From a virus, in IMG/VR virus record IMGVR_UViG_3300002835_000453, positions 1 to 39,141 of that record: a stretch of DNA of 39,141 bases; one strand, 5' to 3'. The position numbers and the translations under genes were made by a program. Below the pieces are notes generated by a model. It saw only the letters and a list, made by a program, of their open reading frames with translations. It made no database searches and was not told the DNA's origin. Each line of letters opens with the position of its first letter. The stretch's first letter is position 1. This document shows, in pieces, positions 8,701 through 18,939 of the stretch.

Positions 8701-11700
8701 TGATAGCATTAAGTTAGAAAAATCAAAAGTAAGTCAGGGAAGAGGTTTAAGAAAAGCCTTAAAAAATCCTGATGCAAAAATTGGTTTTACTAACCCAGAC
8801 GCTCCAGCAAGAAGAGGTATTCCTGGAAGAATGAGATTTCGTGCAGGTGGTACTCCTGCATATGGAGAACAAGGTGTAACTCCTGCAATGCTAACCCCTG
8901 GAGAATTTGTTGTTAATTCACAATCAGCACAAAAATTTGGCCCACAATTACAAAGTATGAATCAAGGTGGTGTGGCTTATAGACAAGAGGGAACAGGTTC
9001 TAATAAAATAAAACCTACAAATGTTCAATTTTTAGAAGCAACAACTTCAGGACCTTCTAGACAAACAATAAATAATGAAGTGTTGAAAGAACAAAAAGAA
9101 TTGTTTAACAAAAATAAATTTGCACAAACTGATAATATTAAAGCAATAACTGAATCAACAAAAATAACAGAAGACATTACAAAGGTACAAAAAGATAAAT
9201 TAAAACAATCTAAAAAAGAAACAAATGCTTTAAGAAATCAAAAGTTAATGAATGCTTCTGGAACAGCCTCAATGTTAGGATTTGCTGTATCTGGTGGACT
9301 TATGGCAATGTCTGGAATGGAAGGACCAGTTGGAGATCTTGCTAAAAGCATAGGTCCAGCAGCCATGGGATTATCAGCAGTTGCTGGATTTTTACCATTA
9401 CTAGCAAATCCAACTTTTGCTATGGTTGCTGGAATTACTACGGTAGTTGGCGGACTAGTCTTGCTAGATAAAGCAGTACGAGGTGCCACTAAACAGGGAT
9501 TCCAAATGGGTACTCAAATGATCAACACTACAGAAGACTTAAAAACTATGGGTGAGTTAACAGGAACAGTTTCTGCATCTGAAATAGCAGCAAGACAAAG
9601 ATCTGAAAGATTATCTCCAATTAATCCATTGAAGAGCGATTTTGGATCAGTCTTTATGGGGTCAGAATTAGGAAAATCTATGTTTAAAGAAGTAGATAGA
9701 TTAATGAAATCTGGACAATCACCAGCAGAAATTATAGGGGTAAAGTTAGCAGAGTATGTTTCACAAGGAGTATTGGATGCCGCTCAAGCACAAAGTATTG
9801 CTGAAGAAATTGGTAGACAAATGAAAAATGAAACACTTGCTTTAAAAATAAATGGAGAGTTAACTTCAATTATTGGATCAAATGGTAGAGATATTCTTAA
9901 AGATCCACTTAATGTAAGAATAAGATTAGTAGAAGAAGCCCAAGGTAATTTAGAAGAATTTATTAATAAAATTCCAGACTTAACTCAAAAAAATCTAAAC
10001 GACTCTATAGTAGCAGAAATGGGTAGTAAAAATACAAATTTCTTTGAAGAACAAATTTTAGGAATAGATTTTGGACAATTTAAGAAAAAATTAGGAAACG
10101 CTTTTCAAGGTGAAATTGAATTAACAGAAATTGGAGATTTCCTTGTTCAAATTAATCCATTTACTAGGGCGGTAAAAGATTTATTAAATCTTCCAGGATT
10201 TACAAACGCAAAAAATAGAAATCTGATTGCTGGCCAAACTGCTGGTTTAGGTTCTGCTGTAATTCAAAGTTCTTCAAGGGGTATAGAATCATTTGATATT
10301 GAAATGGAAAGAAGAAGAATAGAAGCAGAGCAAACATTAAAATCATTAGAAGCACAACTTTTAGTAACAAAAGATGCTGAAAAAAGACTAGAGATAGAAA
10401 AAAGAATTGCTGATGTAAAAAGAGGTCAGAATAGTTTAGATAGGCAAACCATAGAAGGAAGAGCAAAATTAATTGAACAACAAAATAAGGCTATTGGTCA
10501 AGTTGCTGGTGCATTTGTTAATGCTGACGTTAAGTCGCAACAAAAAATGATTGAGGCTACACAAACTTCTTTGCAAGATAAATATAAAGATGATCCTATA
10601 GGAAAAGCAAGTGCTGCACTGCTTACAGGACAAACAGGTCAATTAAAAAATAAAGAACTTACTTTTATGATAAATACTTATGCTGCAAGCGATGCCCTTG
10701 GTTTAGATAATGCATCATCTCTTGTTAGTTTATTTATAGATCCAACAACTGGAAAACCAGATGAAAAAAGATTAGAAAAACAAATGGATGTTATGGTAGA
10801 TACTCATGGACTTGAAGGTTTGAATAGAGCCCTAACCTCAACTAGTGAAATAACAGATAATTTTACAAGAGGAAAAATGGTTTCATATCTAAAAGATTTA
10901 GATGCTAATGCATTTAATACTGCAAACACATTTTTAGAAATGGCCACAAGTGTGGATGACAAGTATATAAATATGATTGATTTAACTGTAAATGCAAATC
11001 AGGATAGAATAGATGATTTTGCTGAAGCGGGAGAGCGTATTAAAAAGGTAGAAGAAGAACTTCCTGATAATATAACAAAAGAAGCATTAATAAAATTTAC
11101 TACAGATAATGCAGATTTTTCTGGAATGCAACAACAAATGGATTGGTATGCAAGTCTTCCGCAAGATCAAATAAAACAAGCAACACAATTATATACAACA
11201 ATTTATGAAACTATAGATAAAGATGCTTTAAGAAAACAAATTCAGTCTAGTGAAGCACTTGCAGTTTCTCAAGGAAGAATGGATCCAAAAGAACAAGGCA
11301 GGGATATGGATAGAAAAGTAAAATATGCAGCATCACAACAAGCAAATTTTGCTGTTCAAGAACATTATATTCCTGGACAAGGATTTAATACAGGAGCAGG
11401 TGAAGGCTCTGATCCAGGAGGTACTGGATCAAGTGCAGAAATAACTACAGCACAATTAATAGAATTAAGAATGAAAGGATTAGATCCAGCAGCGGCAGCA
11501 CAGTTAGATTATGCTAGTGCAGCAAAAATATTGAGTGGTAGTATAAAAGATCAAAAAACTCAAATAGCAGCATTAAATGAAGAACTTCGCAATAATGCAA
11601 TTAAAGCACAGTTGTTAAAATCTGACCAACAGGTACTAGAAGATCAAATGAATGCAACTTCTAATGCAATAGGTGCATACATTGACTCAATAGAAAGAAC

Positions 11701-13204
11701 AAGTATTAAACCAGTTCAAGATCAAATTGATGCATATAATGAGTTAACAAAAACTCAACAAGAACAATTAGATAAATATCAAAAAGGATTAAAAACTTTA
11801 TCTGATCAAGAAAATAATATTAATAAGGTTTATAACGAAAGAGTAACTGCAATTGATAAGGTTTCTTCTGCAAATCAAAGAGCAGCCGAAAAACAAAAGC
11901 AACAGATAGATCTTGCTTCTGCTTTAACATCTGGAGATTTTGGAGCAGCCGCACAAGCAGCCGCAGAGATGACAAGTACTGCAGCAGGATATCAGTTAGA
12001 GGATACAAAAGCAGCGTTAGAAGAAAAACGTCAAAATGATCTTAAAAATTTGACGGTAGAAATAAATGGAGTTTTATATACTCGTGAACAAATAGAAACT
12101 AATATAAATACAATAGATGAACAGATATATCAAAGAAGTTTATTAATTAGAGCAGAAGAACAAAAAATTGCTGATATTCAAAAAACTATTACTGCAGAAA
12201 AAGAAAAACAACGTAAACTTCAGGTTCTTACACAAATATCTCAATTGTCTACACAGATGCAAACAACTGTAGATCAAACTCAAAGACAGGCTATGTCTGC
12301 TCAAATTGGATATTTAGGACAATCAGTAGGTCTAGATGTAAACAATCCACAATCTATTACAAATCTTTCTAATGAATTAGGAATTAATGCACAATCTTTA
12401 GTAAACAGCCTTGCTACTGCTCAACAAATTGCTGGTTTAACTGCTGCAGAGTTTGAAGCACAATTTTTAACTGTAAGTAAAAGAGTAAAAAGCGTTGCAG
12501 GATTTATGGATGAAACAAGTGTTCAAGGAAAAAATGCTTTAAATTTTATGACTAATTTAAAAAATTCTTGGTCTGGAGATGCAAAAACTGGTATCGGTGG
12601 ATTAGTTTCAACAGGTACTACAATAAAAGATAATTTAATAAGTGCTGGAAATTCAATTGTTGCAGGTAAGAAAGCACTAGATGATGCTCTTTCTGCAGCA
12701 AATATTGCATTAGCAAATGCTAAAGCATATCAAACAAGAGGGGCTACTAGAAGTTATTTTGGTGGAGTAGTTGGTTACATGGGTGGTGGAAAGGTTAAAA
12801 GATATGCAAATGGTGGAAATGTTAACTATAAAGGATCTAATGAGCCAGCACCAGTAAGAATGGCTTTTGGAAATATTGTTCCAGGAATCGGAATGACAGA
12901 TAAGGTTCCAGCACTGTTAACACCTGGAGAATTTGTAGTTAGAAAATCTGTTGCTCAAGCAAACATGCCTTTGTTAAATGCACTTAATGGAAATTCATTC
13001 CCATCAATGGGATCATCTGAATTGCCAGGAACTTATATTGATTCTCCAAAAAATGTTGTATCTAATATATCTTCTCCAGTGTATAATTATAGTGTAAACG
13101 TTAATGTACCTAATACATCATCTTCTCCAAATGAAATTGCTGATGTTGTAATTAGTAAAATTAAGATGACTCAAGGAAGAGAAATAAGGAGAAATAGATT
13201 CTAA
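5708..13204 (+). CDS. Tape measure protein
   Basis: At 2498 residues this is the largest gene of the window; it sets tail length and fills the tail tube. The N-terminus is helical, followed by a TP901/PhageMin-tail-like region (about 185-480, including QWAGRQLMVGFTIPL and Ala-rich helices). Hydrophobic segments lie at about 544-570 and about 1180-1255, suitable for inserting into the host membrane on DNA entry. Three copies of a Gly-rich module centred on PGEFVV lie at about 694, 1063 and 2406, each followed by an Ala/Gln-rich helix (RKDAAQAN, NSQSAQKF, RKSVAQAN). Long coiled-coil stretches occupy about 1940-2200. At the usual 0.15 nm per residue the tail would be about 370 nm (inference). 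SD GAGGT precedes ATG. No lysozyme or peptidase motif is evident. Confidence 0.92.
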   Translation: MAENINTNINIDVNIAEALGKLKSLEKQIQSFNKNIIQGSAQARSVQNDFNASLIHNINATGKFTASMGKVHTETERFTNALEKNKFSAREYFRYSMASTKTFGKLFGKEFSTITKVAEERVKELQARHIELGRAADGAMRAVKIVPKSLDYSKATTSMQLAIQKQQIFNKLLDTGTTKLLNFGKNTQWAGRQLMVGFTIPLTILGSTAIRTFKDMEMQAIRFKKVYGDMFTSKSETDAALVSIKKLANEYTKYGVTVVDTMKMAADAAAAGNAGKQLENVVAQATKLSVLGGVAQDQALEATIAIQNAFGATGKELDKTINFLNAVENQTVVALDDITQAIPKVAPVIRQLGGDIEDLAFFMAAMQEGGVAASEAANALKSGLASLINPSKAAKKMADELGISLDGIVEGNAGNLRATVLAFSESLKPLDDLAKSRLIETIFGKYQFARLSTLFENVSKSGTQASRVLRITAASAEELAIMSERELGVTADSAAVKFTASIEKLKMSLVPLGEQFAKILTPVAEFLTKAMEKFNNFSDGTKRAITTVLAVLGGIGPVVLMGIGLIGNGIANFLKGINLLRKGYQNIVLGSGELGRATNYLSMEQLEALSVANNLHSAHKMLTSQFAMESNAVATLTTAYRQAATAAAAFSKANPGMVMPTPGRGPRTPGRRMATGGWVPGTGNTDSVPTVLMPGEFVVRKDAAQANSQTLERMNNGGQTYRTKGTPSFGKMEYREFGSQSQQGGSTVFAHAQDNVEVIQGNDLYKLLDLESSDKIFNPLKLAKEFGLDLTDIKSTALVAGDFGLGLDKGLNSDLNIANDPAKPGVLGQDLIDSIVENAKLDSKKAREDRNRLASSLGLDVKGKSKTQVDMLFEKIVKVVKEGGVIDPGAEYSDKGGNGKRSFYRDGSNLIERAILESGIALSPEQAKSKVANAKTKARELRLQMNNPILKKLEAEGVVRKDGKGGYEVIKGAMRGTRISPRITQTPRAMFSRLQEVIDSIKLEKSKVSQGRGLRKALKNPDAKIGFTNPDAPARRGIPGRMRFRAGGTPAYGEQGVTPAMLTPGEFVVNSQSAQKFGPQLQSMNQGGVAYRQEGTGSNKIKPTNVQFLEATTSGPSRQTINNEVLKEQKELFNKNKFAQTDNIKAITESTKITEDITKVQKDKLKQSKKETNALRNQKLMNASGTASMLGFAVSGGLMAMSGMEGPVGDLAKSIGPAAMGLSAVAGFLPLLANPTFAMVAGITTVVGGLVLLDKAVRGATKQGFQMGTQMINTTEDLKTMGELTGTVSASEIAARQRSERLSPINPLKSDFGSVFMGSELGKSMFKEVDRLMKSGQSPAEIIGVKLAEYVSQGVLDAAQAQSIAEEIGRQMKNETLALKINGELTSIIGSNGRDILKDPLNVRIRLVEEAQGNLEEFINKIPDLTQKNLNDSIVAEMGSKNTNFFEEQILGIDFGQFKKKLGNAFQGEIELTEIGDFLVQINPFTRAVKDLLNLPGFTNAKNRNLIAGQTAGLGSAVIQSSSRGIESFDIEMERRRIEAEQTLKSLEAQLLVTKDAEKRLEIEKRIADVKRGQNSLDRQTIEGRAKLIEQQNKAIGQVAGAFVNADVKSQQKMIEATQTSLQDKYKDDPIGKASAALLTGQTGQLKNKELTFMINTYAASDALGLDNASSLVSLFIDPTTGKPDEKRLEKQMDVMVDTHGLEGLNRALTSTSEITDNFTRGKMVSYLKDLDANAFNTANTFLEMATSVDDKYINMIDLTVNANQDRIDDFAEAGERIKKVEEELPDNITKEALIKFTTDNADFSGMQQQMDWYASLPQDQIKQATQLYTTIYETIDKDALRKQIQSSEALAVSQGRMDPKEQGRDMDRKVKYAASQQANFAVQEHYIPGQGFNTGAGEGSDPGGTGSSAEITTAQLIELRMKGLDPAAAAQLDYASAAKILSGSIKDQKTQIAALNEELRNNAIKAQLLKSDQQVLEDQMNATSNAIGAYIDSIERTSIKPVQDQIDAYNELTKTQQEQLDKYQKGLKTLSDQENNINKVYNERVTAIDKVSSANQRAAEKQKQQIDLASALTSGDFGAAAQAAAEMTSTAAGYQLEDTKAALEEKRQNDLKNLTVEINGVLYTREQIETNINTIDEQIYQRSLLIRAEEQKIADIQKTITAEKEKQRKLQVLTQISQLSTQMQTTVDQTQRQAMSAQIGYLGQSVGLDVNNPQSITNLSNELGINAQSLVNSLATAQQIAGLTAAEFEAQFLTVSKRVKSVAGFMDETSVQGKNALNFMTNLKNSWSGDAKTGIGGLVSTGTTIKDNLISAGNSIVAGKKALDDALSAANIALANAKAYQTRGATRSYFGGVVGYMGGGKVKRYANGGNVNYKGSNEPAPVRMAFGNIVPGIGMTDKVPALLTPGEFVVRKSVAQANMPLLNALNGNSFPSMGSSELPGTYIDSPKNVVSNISSPVYNYSVNVNVPNTSSSPNEIADVVISKIKMTQGREIRRNRF

Positions 13205-13794
13205 TGGCTACCTCGGCATATATGCAGAACAGATGGGCTTATGCAAGGCCACAGGCTATAGCATGGTCTAATAACTCTGGTATTTTAAGTAGTGGTCTAG
13301 TAGTTCCAAATGGAACAGAGGGTTCTGACTTTATTATCTTATCTGATCATAATAGAAGTGAAATAGCCGTGGGTCAAAATAGAATTGAAAATAGAAAAAG
13401 AATGATTAATGGAAATATGCGTTCATATCATATAGCAGATAAACTTAATATTTCATGGGATTGGGACATGCTTCCATCTAGATCATATAATGGAGATCCT
13501 AACTTTAATGTTTACGGAAACCCAACCTCTGGACTAACTGAATATACTGTTGATGGTGGTGCTGGAGGTGTTGACATAGTAAAGTGGTATGAAGATCACC
13601 CAGGATCTTTTTATATGTTTATGTCATATGATAGACATGATAAGTTTGCAGATCAAAATGATGAGTATAATCATTTGAATCAATATAATGATATTGTTGA
13701 AGTTTATTTTTCTTCTTTTAGTTTTAATATAGTAAAACGTGGCGGTTCAAATTTTGATTTTTGGAATATATCATTATCAGTTGAGGAAGTTTAA
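13204..13794 (+). CDS. Putative distal tail protein
   Basis: This 196-residue protein follows the tape measure gene, where Dit-like distal tail proteins are encoded; these form the hexameric hub joining tube and tip. It is aromatic-rich and mostly beta (about 85-196), with a region SFYMFMSYDRHDKF and a C-terminal strand pattern VEVYFSSFSFNIVKRG typical of short tail-hub domains. SD AAGGAG is upstream, and the start overlaps the tape measure stop (TAATG). The next gene begins in its stop codon. The call is positional plus fold impression. Confidence 0.55.
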   Translation: MATSAYMQNRWAYARPQAIAWSNNSGILSSGLVVPNGTEGSDFIILSDHNRSEIAVGQNRIENRKRMINGNMRSYHIADKLNISWDWDMLPSRSYNGDPNFNVYGNPTSGLTEYTVDGGAGGVDIVKWYEDHPGSFYMFMSYDRHDKFADQNDEYNHLNQYNDIVEVYFSSFSFNIVKRGGSNFDFWNISLSVEEV

Positions 13795-16700
13795 TGTTTA
13801 CAGATTCAGATTTAAAAAATTATATAGAAATTAATAATACTATAAAGACTGAGTCTTTGGTTATTGCAGAATGGAATTTGAATGATTTTGAAAATATTGA
13901 GAACTATGGAAATTATAGATATAGGCCAGGTACTCAAACAATATATAACACATTGCCTTTATCTTATGATAAACAAGATTTGGGAGATTATTATACAGAT
14001 GCTATTACGTCTACAATTACCTCGGAAACTTTGTTAGATAATCAAGATAGCCCTATATCATTTTCAACTGTAGATGTTAATAGAGGATTGTATTATGATT
14101 TAAGGCAATGTTTTAATTCATTTAGACCTAGATCTGGTATTAATAAACCATTGTTTTTTGATACTGGAAAATATGTAGATGAGATTAAGTCTGGAGAAAG
14201 ACCAAGATATTATTTGGCATCTAAGAATGATGTGTTTAAATATTGGAATTCTTTTAGACTTGAAGATAGTATTGAGCGAGGGGTATCTAAAAGAACAGAT
14301 CCTAATTCTATTGGGTATGAAATAACAGATGTCTCTCCATTTATAGTATATAAAGAAGATGTTGCTTGTAATAGAATAGTAGTTAAGATGCAAACTAATC
14401 TTGCAAAAGTATCTTTGTTAAATTTAAAAAATCAAGATGGTCAGGTTATTGTTGACCCACTGGGGGATAAAAATAAGTCAACTATTCCTAAAAGATGGTC
14501 TATTGAATATTTAGATAATAATGATAATTGGCTTAATGCTATTACATTTAATGAAGATTCTTTGAGAAGAGATGGGACAGATATAGTAAAGTGGGATGGA
14601 TATGTAGAACTTTTTTATGGAATTTCTATACCAGATAAATATAAGGGTCAGTTTTATTTTGTTGACATGCTGGATGACTCTACTCAATTACCACCATATG
14701 GAACAGTGACTGGAGAATCTTACATTATTAATGCTTCTTCAATAACTGCTGGAGATTTAAAAGTGTGGGACGAAGGGGACTATGAATGGAAAACTTTTGC
14801 AGTTGAATATAAATTTCAATTACTTGAAGATGACAATACAAAAAAGGTTGGAACAATTCAATCATTAACTAATCCTTCATTTTATATTGATGGCGGAAGG
14901 GCTATATTTAGAGATATTGTTTTCCTAAAAGGTTTAAGGTTAAAGGTTGAAACCATGTATGCTCCAGATGTTACTTTTGATTTAATAGAATTGAGTCCAA
15001 GACTAGCCGCTGATATATCTAATTATGTCTTGGGTTTTGAAATTACAAAAAGTTTATCTAATGACACTACGGGACTTCCAGTAGGTAACGTATCTGTTTC
15101 TAATGGGTCAATGACAATAATGAATCATGATTTTGCTTTTAGTGATCAAAATTTGATGGAAGATAATCAAGGAAGTATTATATCTAATTTGTTAAATCCT
15201 AATACAAGGGTAGATTTTTATGAAATAGTTAAAAGTGTAAATGATTATGATAAATATATTCCTATAAAAAGTATGTATGTGGAATCATTTCCTAAAGGAG
15301 GTAGTGGATTGATAGATGTTAATCTGACACTTCGTGACTCATTTTTTAAGTTTGAAACACAGTCTTGCCCAGCATTATTTTTTCAAAATGTGTCATTAAC
15401 ATTTGCCGTAGCAGCATTGTTAGATAACATAGGGTTTGGCAACTATGTATTTAAAAATATTAGTGGTAAAACAGATCCTATTATTCCATATTTTTTTGTT
15501 GAGCCAGAAGCAAATGTAGCAGAAGTTTTACAAAGACTATCTCTTTCAACTCAAACAGCAATGTTTTTTGATGAATATAATAATTTTGTTGTTATGAGTA
15601 AAGAGTATTTGTTACCAAACTTAGGAGAAAGACAAACTGATATGGTAATGCTTGGTCAAAAAACTAATGAAGTATTACCAAACGTTATTGAAATAAAAGA
15701 TGGTCAAACTAAAGTAATTAATGATGGAAAGATAAACTATACTACTAGGTATGTTCAAAGGGTTCCTATTTCACTTAAACAGGGTATTTATACAGATGAG
15801 GATAGAACTTACGGATATCAACCAGTACTATTGTGGGAAGTTCCTGCTCAAACAAATTATAAAACCATTAATGAAAAAAGTAAAACTGGTACATATACTC
15901 TTGGTGCAGTAGCATTAAATCTAACTATTCCAGCAGTAGAACCTTATGTTGAAAATAATCAAATATTAAATAATGTTATAGATATTGGAGAGAATGTATA
16001 TTGGCTTCCAAGACTTCAAGGATATTTGTATGCTAATGGTGAAATAATAAAGTATGATGCTATTCAGTATACAATTCCAGGGGTAGGAATAGAATGGATA
16101 ACTGATGAAATAGAATATCAAGAATACTTTAGTCAACTACCTTTTAATGGGAAAATGTATCCTACTGGACTTATAAGAATTTATACTGAGCCATATTATG
16201 AAGATATTATAAATGCTAGTGCAACATATACAACAGTTTATAAAAATGGTCCAATAAAGAAAAGTGGAAGAGCACAGTTTGGGACTAAGTTGGTTGAGCA
16301 CCCAGCAGGTTTAAGATCTTTTTGGTCAGATGTTAATAACCTTGATGGATATAAAATGGATTCAAGTTATTTGTTTACAACTACCCCTACAGAAAAAATT
16401 ACAAGGCCACCAGAAGGAAGTGCTAGTGAAAAGGTTTGGCAAGAAGGTAAACTAATTGCTAAAAATTCTTTAGTCAATGGCGTAATTGCAAATTTTCAAA
16501 GAGAAAATATTCCTTCAGATGATACTGTAAAAACTTTAAAAGTTACTTCCAAGGGAACAGTTCAATCCTCAGCATTAGTTTTTAATGGTCCAAGTAGTAA
16601 TGCAACCAAAGATAATATTAGTTTGGTTAAAAAGACTTTAGACTCAGACTACAAACATTTTGGAACAAGGATAAGAATTATAGGAAGAAAAGAATCAAAT

Positions 16701-18107
16701 CAAAGTACTCAAACTGCAACCAATGCTAGCGAATACTATATTGTTCCATCACCTTTTGGATCAGAAAATGTTACCCTTTCTGGAGGATCTGGGGGTATGG
16801 CAATAATGCTTGACTCAGATAATATTAATGGATATTATTTTGAAATATGTACACTAAGTACGGATAATCTAGAAAACTATAATACAAAAGATAAAGACAC
16901 TGGAGAAGAGTCATCTGTATTGCATAATATTTTATTTTATAAGGTTACAAGAGGAATTTTAGATAGTAAAGAAATTGCCATACCAGTTAAACTGTGGGGT
17001 GGGTTATCAAAAATTTTAACAGATGAGGGTAAGTTTGTAGGTCAAGATAGAATTTCAAATGAATCAAATCCTACAATATATGATTTGGCAATAGAATACA
17101 AAGATATTGGGGCTACTCGTAGATTTTATTTATACTTAAATGGAACACAGATTGCTACAGTCGATGATGGAAGTCCTTTGCCTAAGTATAACAACATGGC
17201 TTTATTTATTAGATCTAGATCAAAATGTATGTTTGAAAACATCTATGCTTTAAAAAATCAAGAATCTCAAAATAAAACTACTATTGTAGAAGATGTATCA
17301 AAAATCTTTGGGGCAAAACAAATAACTTCTTCAGATACTCTTAAAAAATATTCTTTATCTGGATTTATTCAAGATGCATATTTAAGTGGTATAGAAACCC
17401 AAACTGCTCCTAAGTATGATATTTACTATGATGAGTTTGGAACTATCTTAAGAGAGTGTGCATATTTTAATATTAAATACGATAAGGCATACCCAGCATT
17501 TAGAGCAATGCTTAAGCCTATATTTAGTAATGAAAAAACATACGTTACCTCTGGATTTTATGCAGACTCGTATGGTGCAGAATTTTTAGTATTTAATGCT
17601 ACCGATAAAATGATTACTCTAGACGAAACATCTGGTAATTATTTGCAGATAATAGGAATAACATTTACACAGAATACCTCTAATACTTTAACTGCAGATA
17701 GTTATTATCAAGAAAGGTCAAGTTTTTCTGATCCTGTTATAATAAATAATGCTATTCTTTCTCCTAGTCGACAAGAAAAAATATTTCAAGATGTTAAAAT
17801 AAGTAGGTCAAAATACGGTAAGCAAGAGTTTACTTTAGACACCTTGTATATTCAAAGCGAAGATCAGGCTAAAAATTTGCTTGGCTGGGTTTTGTCTAAG
17901 ACTATAAGTCCAAGAAGAATTGTTTTATTAGAAGTTTTTGCGACATCTCATTTACAATTAGGAGATATTGTTACAATAGATTATACTATGCCTAGCGGGG
18001 ATAAATTTGTAGATGTTGATAAACAGTTTGTTGTTTCAGAAATACAGTATGCTAGATCTACAGAGGGTCCTTCTAGCATAATAAAGGTGGTTGAGGTTAA
18101 TGGCTAA
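13794..18107 (+). CDS. Large tail-tip protein with lectin-like domain
   Basis: A 1437-residue protein likely forming the central tail tip or baseplate and host-contact surface. The N-terminal half (about 1-640) contains hub-like beta regions; residues about 400-560 (SNYVLGFEITKSLSNDTTGLPVGNVSVSNG and following) look like a tail-associated hub domain. Residues about 960-1160 resemble a concanavalin A/LamG jelly roll (FYLYLNGTQIATV followed by MALFIRSRSKCMFENIYAL). The C-terminus (LQLGDIVTIDYTMP) ends in a compact beta domain also typical of hub proteins. The lectin-like insertion suggests sugar binding on the host surface. No protease or hydrolase motif is evident. SD GAGGAAG lies before ATG. 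Confidence 0.65.
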   Translation: MFTDSDLKNYIEINNTIKTESLVIAEWNLNDFENIENYGNYRYRPGTQTIYNTLPLSYDKQDLGDYYTDAITSTITSETLLDNQDSPISFSTVDVNRGLYYDLRQCFNSFRPRSGINKPLFFDTGKYVDEIKSGERPRYYLASKNDVFKYWNSFRLEDSIERGVSKRTDPNSIGYEITDVSPFIVYKEDVACNRIVVKMQTNLAKVSLLNLKNQDGQVIVDPLGDKNKSTIPKRWSIEYLDNNDNWLNAITFNEDSLRRDGTDIVKWDGYVELFYGISIPDKYKGQFYFVDMLDDSTQLPPYGTVTGESYIINASSITAGDLKVWDEGDYEWKTFAVEYKFQLLEDDNTKKVGTIQSLTNPSFYIDGGRAIFRDIVFLKGLRLKVETMYAPDVTFDLIELSPRLAADISNYVLGFEITKSLSNDTTGLPVGNVSVSNGSMTIMNHDFAFSDQNLMEDNQGSIISNLLNPNTRVDFYEIVKSVNDYDKYIPIKSMYVESFPKGGSGLIDVNLTLRDSFFKFETQSCPALFFQNVSLTFAVAALLDNIGFGNYVFKNISGKTDPIIPYFFVEPEANVAEVLQRLSLSTQTAMFFDEYNNFVVMSKEYLLPNLGERQTDMVMLGQKTNEVLPNVIEIKDGQTKVINDGKINYTTRYVQRVPISLKQGIYTDEDRTYGYQPVLLWEVPAQTNYKTINEKSKTGTYTLGAVALNLTIPAVEPYVENNQILNNVIDIGENVYWLPRLQGYLYANGEIIKYDAIQYTIPGVGIEWITDEIEYQEYFSQLPFNGKMYPTGLIRIYTEPYYEDIINASATYTTVYKNGPIKKSGRAQFGTKLVEHPAGLRSFWSDVNNLDGYKMDSSYLFTTTPTEKITRPPEGSASEKVWQEGKLIAKNSLVNGVIANFQRENIPSDDTVKTLKVTSKGTVQSSALVFNGPSSNATKDNISLVKKTLDSDYKHFGTRIRIIGRKESNQSTQTATNASEYYIVPSPFGSENVTLSGGSGGMAIMLDSDNINGYYFEICTLSTDNLENYNTKDKDTGEESSVLHNILFYKVTRGILDSKEIAIPVKLWGGLSKILTDEGKFVGQDRISNESNPTIYDLAIEYKDIGATRRFYLYLNGTQIATVDDGSPLPKYNNMALFIRSRSKCMFENIYALKNQESQNKTTIVEDVSKIFGAKQITSSDTLKKYSLSGFIQDAYLSGIETQTAPKYDIYYDEFGTILRECAYFNIKYDKAYPAFRAMLKPIFSNEKTYVTSGFYADSYGAEFLVFNATDKMITLDETSGNYLQIIGITFTQNTSNTLTADSYYQERSSFSDPVIINNAILSPSRQEKIFQDVKISRSKYGKQEFTLDTLYIQSEDQAKNLLGWVLSKTISPRRIVLLEVFATSHLQLGDIVTIDYTMPSGDKFVDVDKQFVVSEIQYARSTEGPSSIIKVVEVNG

Positions 18108-18939
18108 AAACAAAGTTTCGGCTCCTAAAAATGCTGGTAAACAAGGTGGTAGTGCTGGTACTGTTACAACTGTTAAAAACATAGTCAATGCAGCATTGTC
18201 TTCAACTAAAGGAAAGTTGGATACTAAAGAATCAAAGTTTATTACTAATATGATTGCTCAAGCAGCAAAAACTGGCAAAGGTATTAGTATTGCAGAACTT
18301 GAGGTAATTAAAAGAGAGGCTGTTAAACAAGCAAGTTTAAAAGATAAGGCTGGGGTAGCAGCATTTAAAACTCAAAATATAGGAAAGTATATAGAGGACT
18401 ATAAATTAAAATTATCTCCAGCAAAAGAAACTAGTGGAACTGTAGATCCTGGTTTTAATATTGGTAATGTAAGTAGCACAAATATTACAACAGTTACTGG
18501 AGACTCTTCATCTAATAAAATTCCTAATAAAGATAACGTTGTGTCATTAGATAGGGGAACAAATGATGTTTCTGAAATAACCTTTTTAGTATTTGAAAAA
18601 TTAGGGGCGGTAGAGTTAACTAAATTTACAAGACATGATACTGTAGATGGAATTAACCCTTTCTACAATATTATATCTAATTTGTCTGCTATTAAAAAAG
18701 AATATGATGCTTCAAATCTAATATCGTTTCAAAAATCTAACGATTCTTTGTATAATGCTTTTTCTATTAAACTTGAAAACAAAATACCAGGGGACGAATA
18801 TTTAGAAGATAGAGGATTGAACAGTTATATATACATAGATGATAATGGTGCCCTGATTATTGAGTTAATCAATTTAACCTCTGATGAGTTAATTGAGGTT
18901 GAGATAGACACAAATGGTACAATTATAGAGGTGCGATAA
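18100..18939 (+). CDS. Tail protein of unknown role
   Basis: About 279 residues. It starts with a Lys/Gly-rich low-complexity segment, a helical region (about 20-105), a Ser/Thr/Asn-rich linker (about 110-155) and a beta-rich acidic C-terminus. A longer reading from TTG 18091 is possible, but ATG 18100, with AAAGGTGG and GAGG upstream, is more natural and gives an 8-nt overlap with the tip gene. Neighbours imply a baseplate or fibre-attachment part. I do not recognise a family. Confidence 0.5.
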   Translation: MAKNKVSAPKNAGKQGGSAGTVTTVKNIVNAALSSTKGKLDTKESKFITNMIAQAAKTGKGISIAELEVIKREAVKQASLKDKAGVAAFKTQNIGKYIEDYKLKLSPAKETSGTVDPGFNIGNVSSTNITTVTGDSSSNKIPNKDNVVSLDRGTNDVSEITFLVFEKLGAVELTKFTRHDTVDGINPFYNIISNLSAIKKEYDASNLISFQKSNDSLYNAFSIKLENKIPGDEYLEDRGLNSYIYIDDNGALIIELINLTSDELIEVEIDTNGTIIEVR

